Notes: generated by a model from the letters alone, not told the origin. A stretch of DNA of 64,000 bases from PALSA-1353 sp036267155 (GCA_036267155.1 DATAWP010000018.1:37616-101615); one strand, 5' to 3'; counted from the stretch's first letter, positions 24,531 to 32,672 are shown. Numbers and translations are program-made.

Positions 24531-24596
24531 GGTCGGGTTGAAATTACGGAGCCGGGGCGTGCCGCCCCGGTCCGGGCCGACACGGCCCGGCTCTGT
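24531..24596 (+). repeat. Dispersed 66-bp GC-rich element, copy 1
   Basis: The sequence runs from GGTTGAAATTACGGAGCCGG through CCGGGGCG-TGC-CGCCCCGG and GGGCC-GACA-CGGCCC to CTCTGT, that is two consecutive small hairpins. An inverted copy with about 85-90% identity by eye lies at 32577-32643. It is non-coding here. Confidence 0.8.
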
Positions 24597-24656
24597 CGGG
24601 ACACCCATTTGAACCCGTGCCGGAATTCGATCAAAAAACGCAATCGAATCGTGGTT

Positions 24657-24685
24657 TTGACGCTTCTCCGGCGGTTCGTTAGCAT
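24657..24685 (+). promoter_or_regulatory. Candidate promoter of the second glnA
   Basis: TTGACG, 17 bases, then TAGCAT, about 48 bases upstream of the ATG. AGGAGCTTTTCAA gives the ribosome site nearer the start codon. Confidence 0.4.
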
Positions 24686-24733
24686 ACCCCGCTCGCAGCC
24701 GCACCGACGCGCGATCCTCTAGGAGCTTTTCAA

Positions 24734-26146
24734 ATGTCGCCTGCTGATGTCCTGAAGCTTTGCAAAGAAAAAAAAGTCGAGTTCTTCGATCTGCGGTTCA
24801 TGGATTTTCCGGGGCTTTGGCAGCATACGACCTGCCCGATCAGTGAATTAACGCTCGAAAGCTTCGATCACGGCTTTGGGTTCGACGGCAGCAGCATTCG
24901 CGGGTGGCAGGCCATCAATGAATCGGACATGCTGCTGGTTCCCGTGGCCAATACGGGCAAGATCGATCCGTTCATGACGCATACAACGTTGTCGATCATC
25001 TGCGACGTGCGGGATCCGATCACCAAAAAAGAGTATTCGCGCGATCCGCGGTCGATTGCGCGGAAGACGGCGGCTTATCTGAAGAAAGCGAAGATTGCCG
25101 ATACGGCGTTTTTTGGGCCGGAACTGGAATTCTTTATTTTCGATCAGGCGTTTTACGATCAGGGGATTAATTTCGCCAAGTATTACGTCGGGAGCCGGGA
25201 GGGGATTTGGGGACGCGGGGAGGAGGACCCGACGAACCTTGGGTACAAGGTGAGGTTGAAAGAGGGGTATTTTCCAACGCCGCCGATGGACACGATGCAG
25301 AACATCCGCAGCGAGATGGTGGCGACGCTGATCGAGCTGGGGATTCCCGTCGAGGCGCATCATCATGAGGTGGCCACGGGCGGGCAGTGCGAGATCGACA
25401 TGCGGTATCAGGATCTGGTGACCATGTCGGACAACGTCATGATGTACAAATATGTTTGCAAGAACGTGGCTGCCCGGCATGGGAGGGTGGTGACGTTCAT
25501 GCCCAAGCCGTTGTTTCAGGACAATGGTTCGGGGATGCACGTGCATTTCAGCTTGTGGAAGGGGGATAGGCCGCTGTTCGCGGGGAATAAATATGCGGGG
25601 CTGAGTGAATTGGGGTTGCACGCCATTGGGGGAATGTTGAAGCACGCGGCGGCGTTGTGCGCGTTGTGCAATCCGACGACCAATAGTTACAAGCGGCTGG
25701 TTCCCGGCTATGAGGCGCCGGTGAATTTGGTTTACAGCAGCCGGAATCGGTCGGCGGCCATTCGCATTCCGATGTACAGCGAGAATCCCAAGACCAAGCG
25801 GATTGAATTTCGGTGTCCCGACAGCTCGTGCAATCCGTATCTGGCGTTCAGCGCCATCGCGATGGCGGCGGTGGATGGGATCGAAAATAAGATCCATCCG
25901 GGCGATCCGCTGGATAAGAATATGTACCACCTGACGCCGGAGGAGTACGAGAAGATCGGTTCGGCCCCCGCGTCGTTGGAAGAAGCGCTGAATGCGCTGG
26001 AGGAGGATCATGAGTTCCTGCTCAAGGGGGATGTGTTTACGGCGGATGTGATTCATTATTGGATCAAGTACAAGCGCGAGAATGAAGTCGATGCCATTCG
26101 GCAGAGGCCGCATCCGTATGAGTTCTGCATGTATTTCGATATTTAA
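24734..26146 (+). CDS. glnA: Glutamine synthetase type I (second copy)
   Basis: The 470-aa GSI has the same motif set as the copy at 18209 (GFDGSSIRGW, FGPELEFFIFD, HHEVATGGQCEID, DNGSGMHVHFSLW, NRSAAIRIP), so it should be catalytically competent. Tyr398 in NMYHLTPEE is at the adenylylation position, but the following residues differ (YHLTPEE versus YDLEPDE), so the two copies may be regulated differently. The preceding ribosome site is AGGAGC. The gene is followed after 20 bases by lgt on the same strand. Local base composition is G-rich and purine-biased on the coding strand compared with the first copy. Confidence 0.95.
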   Translation: MSPADVLKLCKEKKVEFFDLRFMDFPGLWQHTTCPISELTLESFDHGFGFDGSSIRGWQAINESDMLLVPVANTGKIDPFMTHTTLSIICDVRDPITKKEYSRDPRSIARKTAAYLKKAKIADTAFFGPELEFFIFDQAFYDQGINFAKYYVGSREGIWGRGEEDPTNLGYKVRLKEGYFPTPPMDTMQNIRSEMVATLIELGIPVEAHHHEVATGGQCEIDMRYQDLVTMSDNVMMYKYVCKNVAARHGRVVTFMPKPLFQDNGSGMHVHFSLWKGDRPLFAGNKYAGLSELGLHAIGGMLKHAAALCALCNPTTNSYKRLVPGYEAPVNLVYSSRNRSAAIRIPMYSENPKTKRIEFRCPDSSCNPYLAFSAIAMAAVDGIENKIHPGDPLDKNMYHLTPEEYEKIGSAPASLEEALNALEEDHEFLLKGDVFTADVIHYWIKYKRENEVDAIRQRPHPYEFCMYFDI

Positions 26147-26166
26147 TTGAACGGCTCAAACGCATC

Positions 26167-27006
26167 GTGATTTTTCCTGGCCTGATCAAGTATCCGCAAA
26201 TCAATCCGGTGATGGTCCATGTCGGGCCGCTGAAGATTCGCTGGTACGGCATGGCGTACCTGACGGGGTTCGTGCTGGCCTATTTTGTTCTGGGCCGGCT
26301 CGTGAAAAAGGGGACGCTGCGAATCTCCAAAGATGCGATGTCCGATCTGGTCGGTTGGCTGGCCCTGGGCGTGGTGGCGGGGGGGAGAATCGGATGGTGG
26401 ATTTTCTATCACAAGGTCGATCCGACTCAACCGCCGGAACCGTGGTGGGAACCGATCGCGATCTGGCACGGGGGGATGAGCTTCCACGGCGGCCTGACCG
26501 GCGTGCTGCTGGTGCTATGGATTTGGTGCAAGCTTCGTCGCGCGCCGCTGCTGAACATCGCGGATTGCCTGGCGTTGGTGACGCCGATTGGTCTGTGCCT
26601 GGGCCGAATCGCCAATTTCATCAACGGCGAATTGGTGGGGCGGGTGAGCAACGTTCCGTGGGCGATGATTTTTCCGGGTTATACCGAGCCGCGGCATCCG
26701 TCGCAGATTTATGAAGCGATTCTGGAAGGGCCCGTGTTGCTGGGTGTGCTTTGGGGGCTTAAACGGCTGAAAAATCGCCGCGACGGCCAGATCGCCGCCG
26801 CGTTTGTCATTTTCTACGCCATCTTTCGATTTTCGGTTGAGTTCACGCGCGAGCCGGACCCGCAACTGGGGTATATCGCCTTCGGCTGGCTGACGATGGG
26901 GCAGTTGCTCAGCGTCATCATTGGTCTGCTGGGCGTGGCGTGGTGGATCGTCCTGTCGTTCAAGCGCGTGGAGAAAAAGGACGCGTCGTCCGCCCCGCGC
27001 CGCTGA
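26167..27006 (+). CDS. lgt: Prolipoprotein diacylglyceryl transferase (Lgt)
   Basis: The enzyme transfers diacylglycerol from phosphatidylglycerol to the lipobox Cys of prelipoproteins in the cytoplasmic membrane. The 279-aa protein has about seven membrane helices, the HGGMSFHGG loop and the Lgt signature GRIANFINGELVGR; RHPSQIYEA and FRFSVEFTREPD are also conserved. The start is GTG at 26167. Several lipoproteins in the window (DUF4142 protein, parvulin protein) would be its substrates. It follows glnA by 20 bases and is convergent with motB. Confidence 0.96.
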   Translation: MIFPGLIKYPQINPVMVHVGPLKIRWYGMAYLTGFVLAYFVLGRLVKKGTLRISKDAMSDLVGWLALGVVAGGRIGWWIFYHKVDPTQPPEPWWEPIAIWHGGMSFHGGLTGVLLVLWIWCKLRRAPLLNIADCLALVTPIGLCLGRIANFINGELVGRVSNVPWAMIFPGYTEPRHPSQIYEAILEGPVLLGVLWGLKRLKNRRDGQIAAAFVIFYAIFRFSVEFTREPDPQLGYIAFGWLTMGQLLSVIIGLLGVAWWIVLSFKRVEKKDASSAPRR

Positions 27007-27013
27007 GTTGTCG

Positions 27014-27793
27014 CTACTGGCTCGGTTCGGTCGCGGCGGGTTTGTTCTGCAGATCGTCGGCCAACGTGTTGGTGGCTTCAACTTCTACCCGTCGATTCTG
27101 TTCCTGTGCATCGGGCGTGTATTGACGTTCCGTCAGCGGCTCGAAGGTCGAGCATCCCTGGACGCGGAGGATTCTCGTCTCCACGCCTTTTTTGGCCAGG
27201 TAATCGGCCGCTGCCTGGGCCCGCTGAAGGGACAAGGTCATCTTCTGCTCATCGGTCGCGCCGTCGGGGAAATCATCCAGCGAGGTGTGGCCCTTGACCA
27301 TGACGATGTTGCGATGTCCGCGGACGACTTCGGCGATCTGGTTCAGGTCCGACTTGGTCTGGTCGCTCAAGGCGGCGCTGCCGCGGTCGAACAACATCTT
27401 CCCACCCTCGGTGGCGTGGTTCGCCGGGCGAATGCTGGTCACATCCGGCTCGGTTCCCACGGCGCCTTTGGGTTCGTTGTCGGTGTTGCCCTTTTTGCCG
27501 ACGCCGGGTGGATGAATCCTGGACATTCCGTCAATAATCATCTGCATGTCAACCGGGTCCCGGCTCTGGGGATTGGGTACGTAGCCGAATCCCCCGCGGA
27601 TGGCGGCGGCGATCTTCACCACATAGTCGGACGAATCGCTGTCGCCTTTTTTCCCCGGCTGCGGCTTAAGCACCCACAGGATGACGAAAAATCCCATCAG
27701 CAGCATGACGAGGTCCGCGAACGTGAAAATCCATTCCACGCATTCCTCGCACTCGGTTTCTTTGCATTTGCAGGCTTTGTGAGCCATGGACAA
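27014..27793 (-). CDS. motB: Flagellar motor stator protein MotB
   Basis: The 259-aa protein has one N-terminal membrane helix with the ion-conducting Asp in FTFADLVMLLMGFFVILW, followed by an OmpA-like peptidoglycan-binding domain (MLFDRGSAALSDQTK, MVKGHTSLDDFPDGA, LSLQRAQAAADYL, QNRRVEVEA). It anchors the stator to the cell wall. The N-terminus has an unusual cluster, Cys8, Cys10, Cys15 and Cys18 in CKCKETECEEC. It is directly downstream of motA (six bases), the usual order. No other flagellar gene is in the window. Confidence 0.9.
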   Translation of the reverse strand: MSMAHKACKCKETECEECVEWIFTFADLVMLLMGFFVILWVLKPQPGKKGDSDSSDYVVKIAAAIRGGFGYVPNPQSRDPVDMQMIIDGMSRIHPPGVGKKGNTDNEPKGAVGTEPDVTSIRPANHATEGGKMLFDRGSAALSDQTKSDLNQIAEVVRGHRNIVMVKGHTSLDDFPDGATDEQKMTLSLQRAQAAADYLAKKGVETRILRVQGCSTFEPLTERQYTPDAQEQNRRVEVEATNTLADDLQNKPAATEPSQ

Positions 27794-27799
27794 TACCGG

Positions 27800-28579
27800 T
27801 TAGGCGGCCTTGGGAATGGCGGCCTGCTGCTTGCTGCTGAGGAAGCTCATCAACTGCATCTCGACGACGCGCGGGTTATTGCCGGCCTGAATGCTGAGCA
27901 CACCCTGCAGCATGATTTCCTTGGCGAAGACTTCTTCGTGGCTGCGCAGGCCGAGTTTTTCCGCCATGGGGCCAGCCACCAGGTTTTGCAACATGCAGCC
28001 GTAGAGCGTTCCGGTCAGGGCGATTGCCAGGGCGTTGCCGATGACGCTGGCGTCGCCGGCGAGGTTGCGGAACATCGCCACCTGGGCGATCAGGGTCGCC
28101 ATGAGTCCAAAGCCCGGACCGAACTTCGCGAGGCTTCCGAAGAAATGTTTTCCATGCTTGTGCCGCTCGCTCATCGATTCGATCTCGATGCGGAGGATGC
28201 GCTCGATGATTTCCGGATCGGTTCCGTCGATGGTGAGTTGCAACCCCCTGCGGAGGAACGGGTCGGGCGCCTCCCGGGCGACCGATTCCAGCGCCAGCAC
28301 GCCATCGCGGCGGGCGGTCTCGGCATACTGCACCATCTCCTTGATCACGTGCTCGATGTGCGTTTCCTTGTTCAGCACTATTTTCTTGAGATAGGCAAGC
28401 ACGCCCGCGACGGCGTGCATGGGCATCGACACCATCGCCGCCCCAACCGATCCGCCCAGCACCAGGAGGATTTCATTCGGTTTGAAATACGCCCCCATCG
28501 CACCCTCGGAGGCGTGGAACATGGACCAGAGCACGGCTAACCATGCCAAAACCAGACCGATCACCGTAGCCAGATCCAT
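27800..28579 (-). CDS. motA: Flagellar motor stator protein MotA
   Basis: MotA forms the proton channel with MotB and couples flux to rotation through its cytoplasmic loop. The 259-aa protein shows four hydrophobic helices: residues 1-20, 30-50, about 155-175 and 190-210. AETARRDGVLALESVA is the conserved cytoplasmic part before the third helix, and KFGPGFGLMATLIAQVAMFRN, read across FGLMATLIA, includes the conserved Pro-Gly region. The start is ATG at 28579. It is the first gene of a motAB pair. Confidence 0.9.
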   Translation of the reverse strand: MDLATVIGLVLAWLAVLWSMFHASEGAMGAYFKPNEILLVLGGSVGAAMVSMPMHAVAGVLAYLKKIVLNKETHIEHVIKEMVQYAETARRDGVLALESVAREAPDPFLRRGLQLTIDGTDPEIIERILRIEIESMSERHKHGKHFFGSLAKFGPGFGLMATLIAQVAMFRNLAGDASVIGNALAIALTGTLYGCMLQNLVAGPMAEKLGLRSHEEVFAKEIMLQGVLSIQAGNNPRVVEMQLMSFLSSKQQAAIPKAA

Positions 28580-28689
28580 AAACCCTTATTTCGGCAGAAT
28601 CCGCTCGGCGTAATGAAAGTTATTGGACGGTAGCCGCTGCTGGCACTGGCATTGCACTGTGAACACAACGTATTTACAGCGAGGAGCCT

Positions 28690-29238
28690 ATGAGCAGATC
28701 GATTGCCGTTTTAGCCGTGATGTGCCTTTTGGCTGGATGTTCGTCCAGCGACATGTCGTCCGATTCGACCGCCGGCAATGGTCAATCCGCCGTGGTGCTT
28801 TCAATCACGGACCGTGATTTTGTGCACGATGCCGCGATAGGCGGAATGTATGAGGTTCAGGCTGGGCAAATCGCCGCTGCCAAGGCAACAAGCGCCGATC
28901 TGAGACAATTTGGCCAGAAAATGGTCGCCGACCATACGCAAGTCAACAATGAGTTGCAGCAACTCGCCAGCCAGAAGGGGATCGCCATTCCCACTGAACT
29001 GAACAGCAAGCATCAGGAAATGATCGATCAGCTCAACAAACTGGGCGGGTCGGAATTCGAGCAGGATTACATCAACGGGCAGGTCAAGGCCCACGAAAAG
29101 ACGATCGAGCTATTTCAAAAGGAAGCCCGCGATGGCCAGGATAACGATTTGAAGGCGTTTGCCTCCCGCACGTTGCCCACGTTGCAGCATCACCTGGACA
29201 TGATCAAGGGGATTCAATCCACGTGGTCGGTCAAGTGA
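28690..29238 (+). CDS. DUF4142 lipoprotein
   Basis: The 182-aa protein has a lipobox (MCLLAGCSS) with Cys16 for lipid attachment and a four-helix DUF4142 domain: DFVHDAAIGGMYEVQAGQIA, LRQFGQKMVADHTQVNNELQ, GGSEFEQDYINGQVKAHEKT and FASRTLPTLQHHLDMIK. The family is ferritin-like in fold and often linked to envelope stress, without a known enzymatic role. The preceding ribosome site is GCGAGGAGCC. It lies between motA (divergent) and a secreted protein gene (convergent). Confidence 0.88.
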   Translation: MSRSIAVLAVMCLLAGCSSSDMSSDSTAGNGQSAVVLSITDRDFVHDAAIGGMYEVQAGQIAAAKATSADLRQFGQKMVADHTQVNNELQQLASQKGIAIPTELNSKHQEMIDQLNKLGGSEFEQDYINGQVKAHEKTIELFQKEARDGQDNDLKAFASRTLPTLQHHLDMIKGIQSTWSVK

Positions 29239-29245
29239 TGAATGC

Positions 29246-30046
29246 CTAATGCGCCTGCATCGCCGCGGTAAGCGATGGCGGGGAAACTCCATCGATCATT
29301 TTCTGAATCCGGGCCTTATCCACGGTCTCAGCGGTGGTCAGGGCGTTTTTCAGCGTCGGCAGGGCCTTGGGACCCATTTCGAGAATTGCGTGTTCCGCCT
29401 CCTGTTCCTCGGTATCGTCGGCAGCTTCGACCAGAGTTTGTACCTGCACCTTCGCGTCGTCAGCGTTGAATTGCGCTTCCGCCTGCCTCGTTGAGGAAAC
29501 CGTGTATTTTGCATCTTCCAGTCCCTCTGTGCCCAGGTCGTGAATAGATTCGAGATGGACGACCACAAAGGCTTTTAAATCATGCACTTGCTGCGTTCGA
29601 AGATCGGGCTGGTTCGCTTTATTGCTCCATCGCAGATCCGATTCGGGGCGGAGAAACAGCAGGAACGACTTGCCGATCTGATGCGCTGTCAGCACCTGGC
29701 CGCAGATGGAATTCTTCTGCATATCCGGCTCCGCCATAAACCGAATGACTGGGACGTGGTTTCCCGTCTTTGCGGCCCCGTCGAGGAGTGCCGTGATTTC
29801 AAAATCGTATAATTGGAAATCTTTTATGGAATTGGACTTAAGATCACCATCCGGCCGCGTGGTCGCAGAGACCAGCGATACGGGGCTTCCGATCGAATCC
29901 AGTTTGGCGACGACAATCAACTTCGACCACTCAACGGCGCGGTCGTCCAGCGTGTCCCGTAGGCAGGCCATCGTTGGCTGGGAAACGGCCGGCAGGAGTC
30001 CAACGACCATTCCCGTAACACCCCGGAAAAGTATGCGTATGCGCAT
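29246..30046 (-). CDS. Secreted hypothetical protein
   Basis: A signal peptide is seen (MRIRILFRGVTGMVVGLLPA, then MAC). The mature protein begins CLRDTLDDRAVEWSKLIVVAKLDSI, with a tissue-inhibitor-like beta-barrel flavour (Cys near the N-terminus, FEITALLDGAAKTGN, then FLLFLRPESD). The C-terminal 60 residues are helical and resemble a HEAT-like repeat (ALPTLKNALTTAETVDKARI). I do not recognise a named family. It ends close to the convergent DUF4142 gene. Confidence 0.6.
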   Translation of the reverse strand: MRIRILFRGVTGMVVGLLPAVSQPTMACLRDTLDDRAVEWSKLIVVAKLDSIGSPVSLVSATTRPDGDLKSNSIKDFQLYDFEITALLDGAAKTGNHVPVIRFMAEPDMQKNSICGQVLTAHQIGKSFLLFLRPESDLRWSNKANQPDLRTQQVHDLKAFVVVHLESIHDLGTEGLEDAKYTVSSTRQAEAQFNADDAKVQVQTLVEAADDTEEQEAEHAILEMGPKALPTLKNALTTAETVDKARIQKMIDGVSPPSLTAAMQAH

Positions 30047-30172
30047 GATAACCTCATTATCCAGCTAGAGTAATATGCTGACAGTATAACGCCCCAGGTA
30101 AAAATATATTGATTTCATGGGGTGGATTTAGGTAGTTTATGCGGGTTCCATTTCCGTGGCAGGTAATTTCTG

Positions 30173-30532
30173 ATGGAAACCAAAAAGCCGTTCGCTTCCG
30201 AGGGCGCGCCTGTCGCTGTGGCTCAAAAAGCCAAGCCCGCCAAAAAACGCAAGCCGGCGCAGATGCCGCCGTATCACGTCGTGCTGATGAACGACGACGA
30301 TCATACCTACGAATACGTCATTGAAATGCTTAAAGTAATTTTCGCCTATCCTGATGAGAAGGGCTTCGAGTTGGCCAAGGAAGTGGACCGCGAGGGGCGG
30401 GTGATTCTTTTGACGACGCACCGCGAGTTGGCGGAATTGAAACGCGACCAGATTCATGCCTATGGCGTCGATTCGCGCGTGGCCACGTGCAAGGGTTCCA
30501 TGTCGGCCGCAATCGAGCCGGCCGAAGGATAA
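30173..30532 (+). CDS. clpS: ATP-dependent Clp protease adaptor ClpS
   Basis: ClpS binds N-degron substrates and delivers them to ClpA or ClpC. The conserved core begins PPYHVVLMNDDDHTYEYVI at about residue 32, with the Asn-Asp-Asp binding pocket, then EVDREGRVILLTTHRELAEL with the conserved His, and QIHAYGVDSR. The N-terminal 30 residues are a flexible Lys-Pro-Ala-rich extension. At 119 aa it is normal. The Clp ATPase is not in view; the mcsAB genes 5 kb away are part of the same proteolysis theme. Confidence 0.92.
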   Translation: METKKPFASEGAPVAVAQKAKPAKKRKPAQMPPYHVVLMNDDDHTYEYVIEMLKVIFAYPDEKGFELAKEVDREGRVILLTTHRELAELKRDQIHAYGVDSRVATCKGSMSAAIEPAEG

Positions 30533-30571
30533 TTTACACCACGCAACGCCAAATGTCGGCACACCTTGGGC

Positions 30572-30666
30572 GATTGCCTATTGCCTATTGCCAATTGAAG
30601 GGAAAGGCAATTGCGGACTCCCATTTTTCCTTTCAATAGGCAATTGGCAATAGGCAATAGGCAATC
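30572..30666. repeat. Hairpin repeat of CCTATTGCC words (copy 2)
   Basis: Left arm GATTGCCTATTGCCTATTGC and continuing CAATTGAAGG; right arm CAATAGGCAATTGGCAATAG and on to GCAATC; 20-base spacer. It shares the words of copy 1 at 5290-5379. It sits between convergent clpS and the FHA gene. Confidence 0.85.
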
Positions 30667-30703
30667 ACCAAGCGGGGCATCCGCAAACGCGCGCTACATC
30701 CGT

Positions 30704-31849
30704 TCACCACGCCATCAGCGGAAAATACACGGCCCCGGTCTCGGCGGCCATTTTGACCATTGGCCTGTCGATGTGCATTTCCTTGACCGGTTTTCTCTGT
30801 GAAGCCGGTCCCGTCGAAATCTCGTCCTGTTCGTCGTCTGCGGTTTTTCCGTAATCGGCCGGAGCGGCCAGCGCCGTAATGGAATCATTCATCGGGACGA
30901 TTTTCGGGATGGGATCGAAGATCGGCGTGGTCTGGTCCCCCATCGCCTCTTTCGGCATTGGTTTGTGGTCGATGTTCAGCAGCACCAATGCCACGATCCA
31001 CATTGCCGCGACTGCGGCGTGCAAGCTGGGCCGAAATGCGGGTTTTCGCCGTGATTTCAGCGGAATCGTGACGACAACAGCGGGCGTTTGGGGTTCCACG
31101 ACCGCCGGGGGAGGCGGATTTACCTGAAGCGATAAATCCATGGGCGACCGCGGTCGCACCCGTCGGCGAACGCCTTCCTCATCCTCGCAAACCGCTTCCG
31201 ACACGCTTCGCATCGGCTGGCGAGCCTCGGCATAAACCGAATCCCAACTGCTCGACGCGATCCCCGACAACAAGGTCTGAAGCTCTTCCTGATTGTAAGC
31301 GGGGGGATCCTTTGGCCGCGGCTGGGGGCAGGGCATGTTCTGAAGAATCTCTCCCTCACCCGGCAACAGCAGCGTGAACCCCGAAAGCGTTCCCGCAAGC
31401 GAATCACCCGGATCGGCCGGCCGCGCCGGCGACAAAAGCCGCTCGGCGAAATCTTCCTCGGGCATTCCCGCATGGAAAATGACTTTCCACCGCCCCAGCC
31501 GCAGGACGTCGTTGTCCTGAATCATTCGCGGCCCAACAAGTCGTTCTCCGTTGAGCATCGTCCCGTTCTTGCTCTGCAGATCGCACAGCCTCCAGCCGCC
31601 GCCCTCCTGTTCAAGCCGGCAATGCCGCCGCGACAGCATAATATCGCGCACGATCACGTCGCAATCCGGAGCCCGGCCGATGACGACGTTGCCGGTAAGC
31701 TCGCGGCGGTCGATCTCCTGTCCGTTGGTCTTGATGACGATGTAGGGCACTTCGGGATTATCGAACCATTGAGGCGGGGAAGCCCAATTTTCGGTGTGGC
31801 CGAGGCGGCAGGGTCCTCTGCAGGCGGGGTCCTCTGCAGGCAGGGACAC
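30704..31849 (-). CDS. FHA-domain protein with a C-terminal membrane segment
   Basis: The 381-aa protein carries a forkhead-associated domain near residues 36-120: VIGRAPDCDVIVRD, then SRRHCRLEQEGGGW and DLQSKNGTMLNGERL, with the conserved Arg, Ser-x-x-His and Asn-Gly pairs that bind phosphothreonine. After a low-complexity middle one hydrophobic helix is seen (HAAVAAMWIVALVLLNID) with a C-terminal tail outside. The GTG at 31849 follows directly after the preceding gene and passes through a 16-base direct repeat, so translation may really start at GTG 31750 (VPYIVIKTNGQ). The phosphorylated partner is unknown; Ser/Thr kinases are abundant in the phylum. Confidence 0.82.
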   Translation of the reverse strand: MSLPAEDPACRGPCRLGHTENWASPPQWFDNPEVPYIVIKTNGQEIDRRELTGNVVIGRAPDCDVIVRDIMLSRRHCRLEQEGGGWRLCDLQSKNGTMLNGERLVGPRMIQDNDVLRLGRWKVIFHAGMPEEDFAERLLSPARPADPGDSLAGTLSGFTLLLPGEGEILQNMPCPQPRPKDPPAYNQEELQTLLSGIASSSWDSVYAEARQPMRSVSEAVCEDEEGVRRRVRPRSPMDLSLQVNPPPPAVVEPQTPAVVVTIPLKSRRKPAFRPSLHAAVAAMWIVALVLLNIDHKPMPKEAMGDQTTPIFDPIPKIVPMNDSITALAAPADYGKTADDEQDEISTGPASQRKPVKEMHIDRPMVKMAAETGAVYFPLMAW

Positions 31850-31850
31850 G

Positions 31851-32324
31851 TCATTCCGGCAGGTTTTCCAGGTCCAGCCGGTCCTTGGTTCTATTCGAAA
31901 GCTGCTTCATTTGGCGAAGCCATTGAAGCGAGACATATCGCAGCCCTTCGGACTCGATGCTTGAAGCCAGGAGTTGGCCAACGTCTTCCTGCGGGAGGCC
32001 CGGAATATGGTCGAACAGGTCGAGGAATCCGCAGCGGGTGTACAACATCATCAATCGCGAAGCCTGAATGAACGGAAGCGTGATCGGATAGGTGCGTTCG
32101 ATTCCGGTGGCCGGATCGATGTCTTTGCCGATGTAACGCGCGTCGATTTCAGTCAATGCCGCGAGCAAAGCCCCCTCTGTCTCCGGCGATCGAAGCCAAA
32201 CGACATCGGTATCTTCCGTGGCCCTTCCATAGCCGTGGAAGTTTACGGCATGTCCGCCGATGATGACGAACGGCACACCATGACTCCGCAGCACACCAAG
32301 AAGTTCCAGGTCATCAGGCATCAA
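31851..32324 (-). CDS. Nucleotidyltransferase-fold protein of a two-gene unit
   Basis: The 157-aa protein has VPFVIIGGHAVNFHGYGRAT followed by EDTDVVW, the GG-x-A...R-x-T-x-D-x-D segment of the MNT/AbiEii-like nucleotidyltransferase fold, in which the acidic pattern reads DTDV. The rest is helical (GFLDLFDHIPGLPQEDV, LRYVSLQWLRQMKQLSNR). Its first 11 bases overlap the end of a 71-aa gene, and its stop is next to the FHA gene's start. The layout resembles a minimal nucleotidyltransferase antitoxin or toxin pair, although the partner is not a HEPN protein. Function is not known. Confidence 0.72.
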   Translation of the reverse strand: MMPDDLELLGVLRSHGVPFVIIGGHAVNFHGYGRATEDTDVVWLRSPETEGALLAALTEIDARYIGKDIDPATGIERTYPITLPFIQASRLMMLYTRCGFLDLFDHIPGLPQEDVGQLLASSIESEGLRYVSLQWLRQMKQLSNRTKDRLDLENLPE

Positions 32325-32529
32325 GGTCTCGGATTGGAATGGCGCGGGCCTTAAAGTTCCGGCGAAGGAAATGTTCGTATCCGTGGGGCGAGCGCCGCAG
32401 CGTGGCCCACATGCGCCGCTGAAGTTGAGCCATATCGCGCATCCGCTGCGCCGGCGTTTTCCGTTGCGCCAGTTTTCGCCGCAATCGATCGCGAAGCAAA
32501 AATTGATCGGTCAGGTCTTCCACAATCAT
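32314..32529 (-). CDS. Small basic protein, partner of the nucleotidyltransferase-fold gene
   Basis: From ATG 32529 the frame encodes 71 aa: MIVEDLTDQFLLRDRLRRKL, then QRKTPAQRMRDMAQLQRRMW and SPHGYEHFLRRNFKARAI. It is highly basic (many Arg), helical and has no recognised family motif, though I have the impression of a conserved bacterial small protein. The open frame runs further upstream through the dispersed repeat at 32577-32643, but that extension is repeat-derived and I do not accept it. It overlaps the next gene by 11 bases, so co-translation is expected. Confidence 0.6.
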   Translation of the reverse strand: MIVEDLTDQFLLRDRLRRKLAQRKTPAQRMRDMAQLQRRMWATLRRSPHGYEHFLRRNFKARAIPIRDLDA

Positions 32530-32576
32530 CGGATTGTACCCAAAAATCGGGTAGTGGGTCAGGTTGATTGTTTCAC

Positions 32577-32643
32577 AGAGCTGAGCCGTGTCGGCCCAGA
32601 CCGGGGCGACACGCCCCGGCTCTGTAATTTCAAACTGACCCAC
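32577..32643 (-). repeat. Dispersed 66-bp GC-rich element, copy 2 (inverted)
   Basis: It is the reverse complement of the element at 24531-24596 with scattered differences: AGAGCTGAGCCGTGTCGGCC, ACCGGGGCGACACGCCCCGG and CTCTGTAATTTCAAACTGAC. It is flanked by two copies of CCAAAAATCGGG (near 32540 and 32645). It lies between trpE and the 71-aa gene. Confidence 0.8.
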
Positions 32644-32672
32644 ACCAAAAATCGGGATGAATATCGCCCGGA

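Noticed and set aside
24066..24704. 212-codon minus-strand frame between the zinc-ribbon protein and glnA
   Set aside because: It runs through the dispersed repeat, and a different minus-strand frame shows the DeoR remnant; no support.
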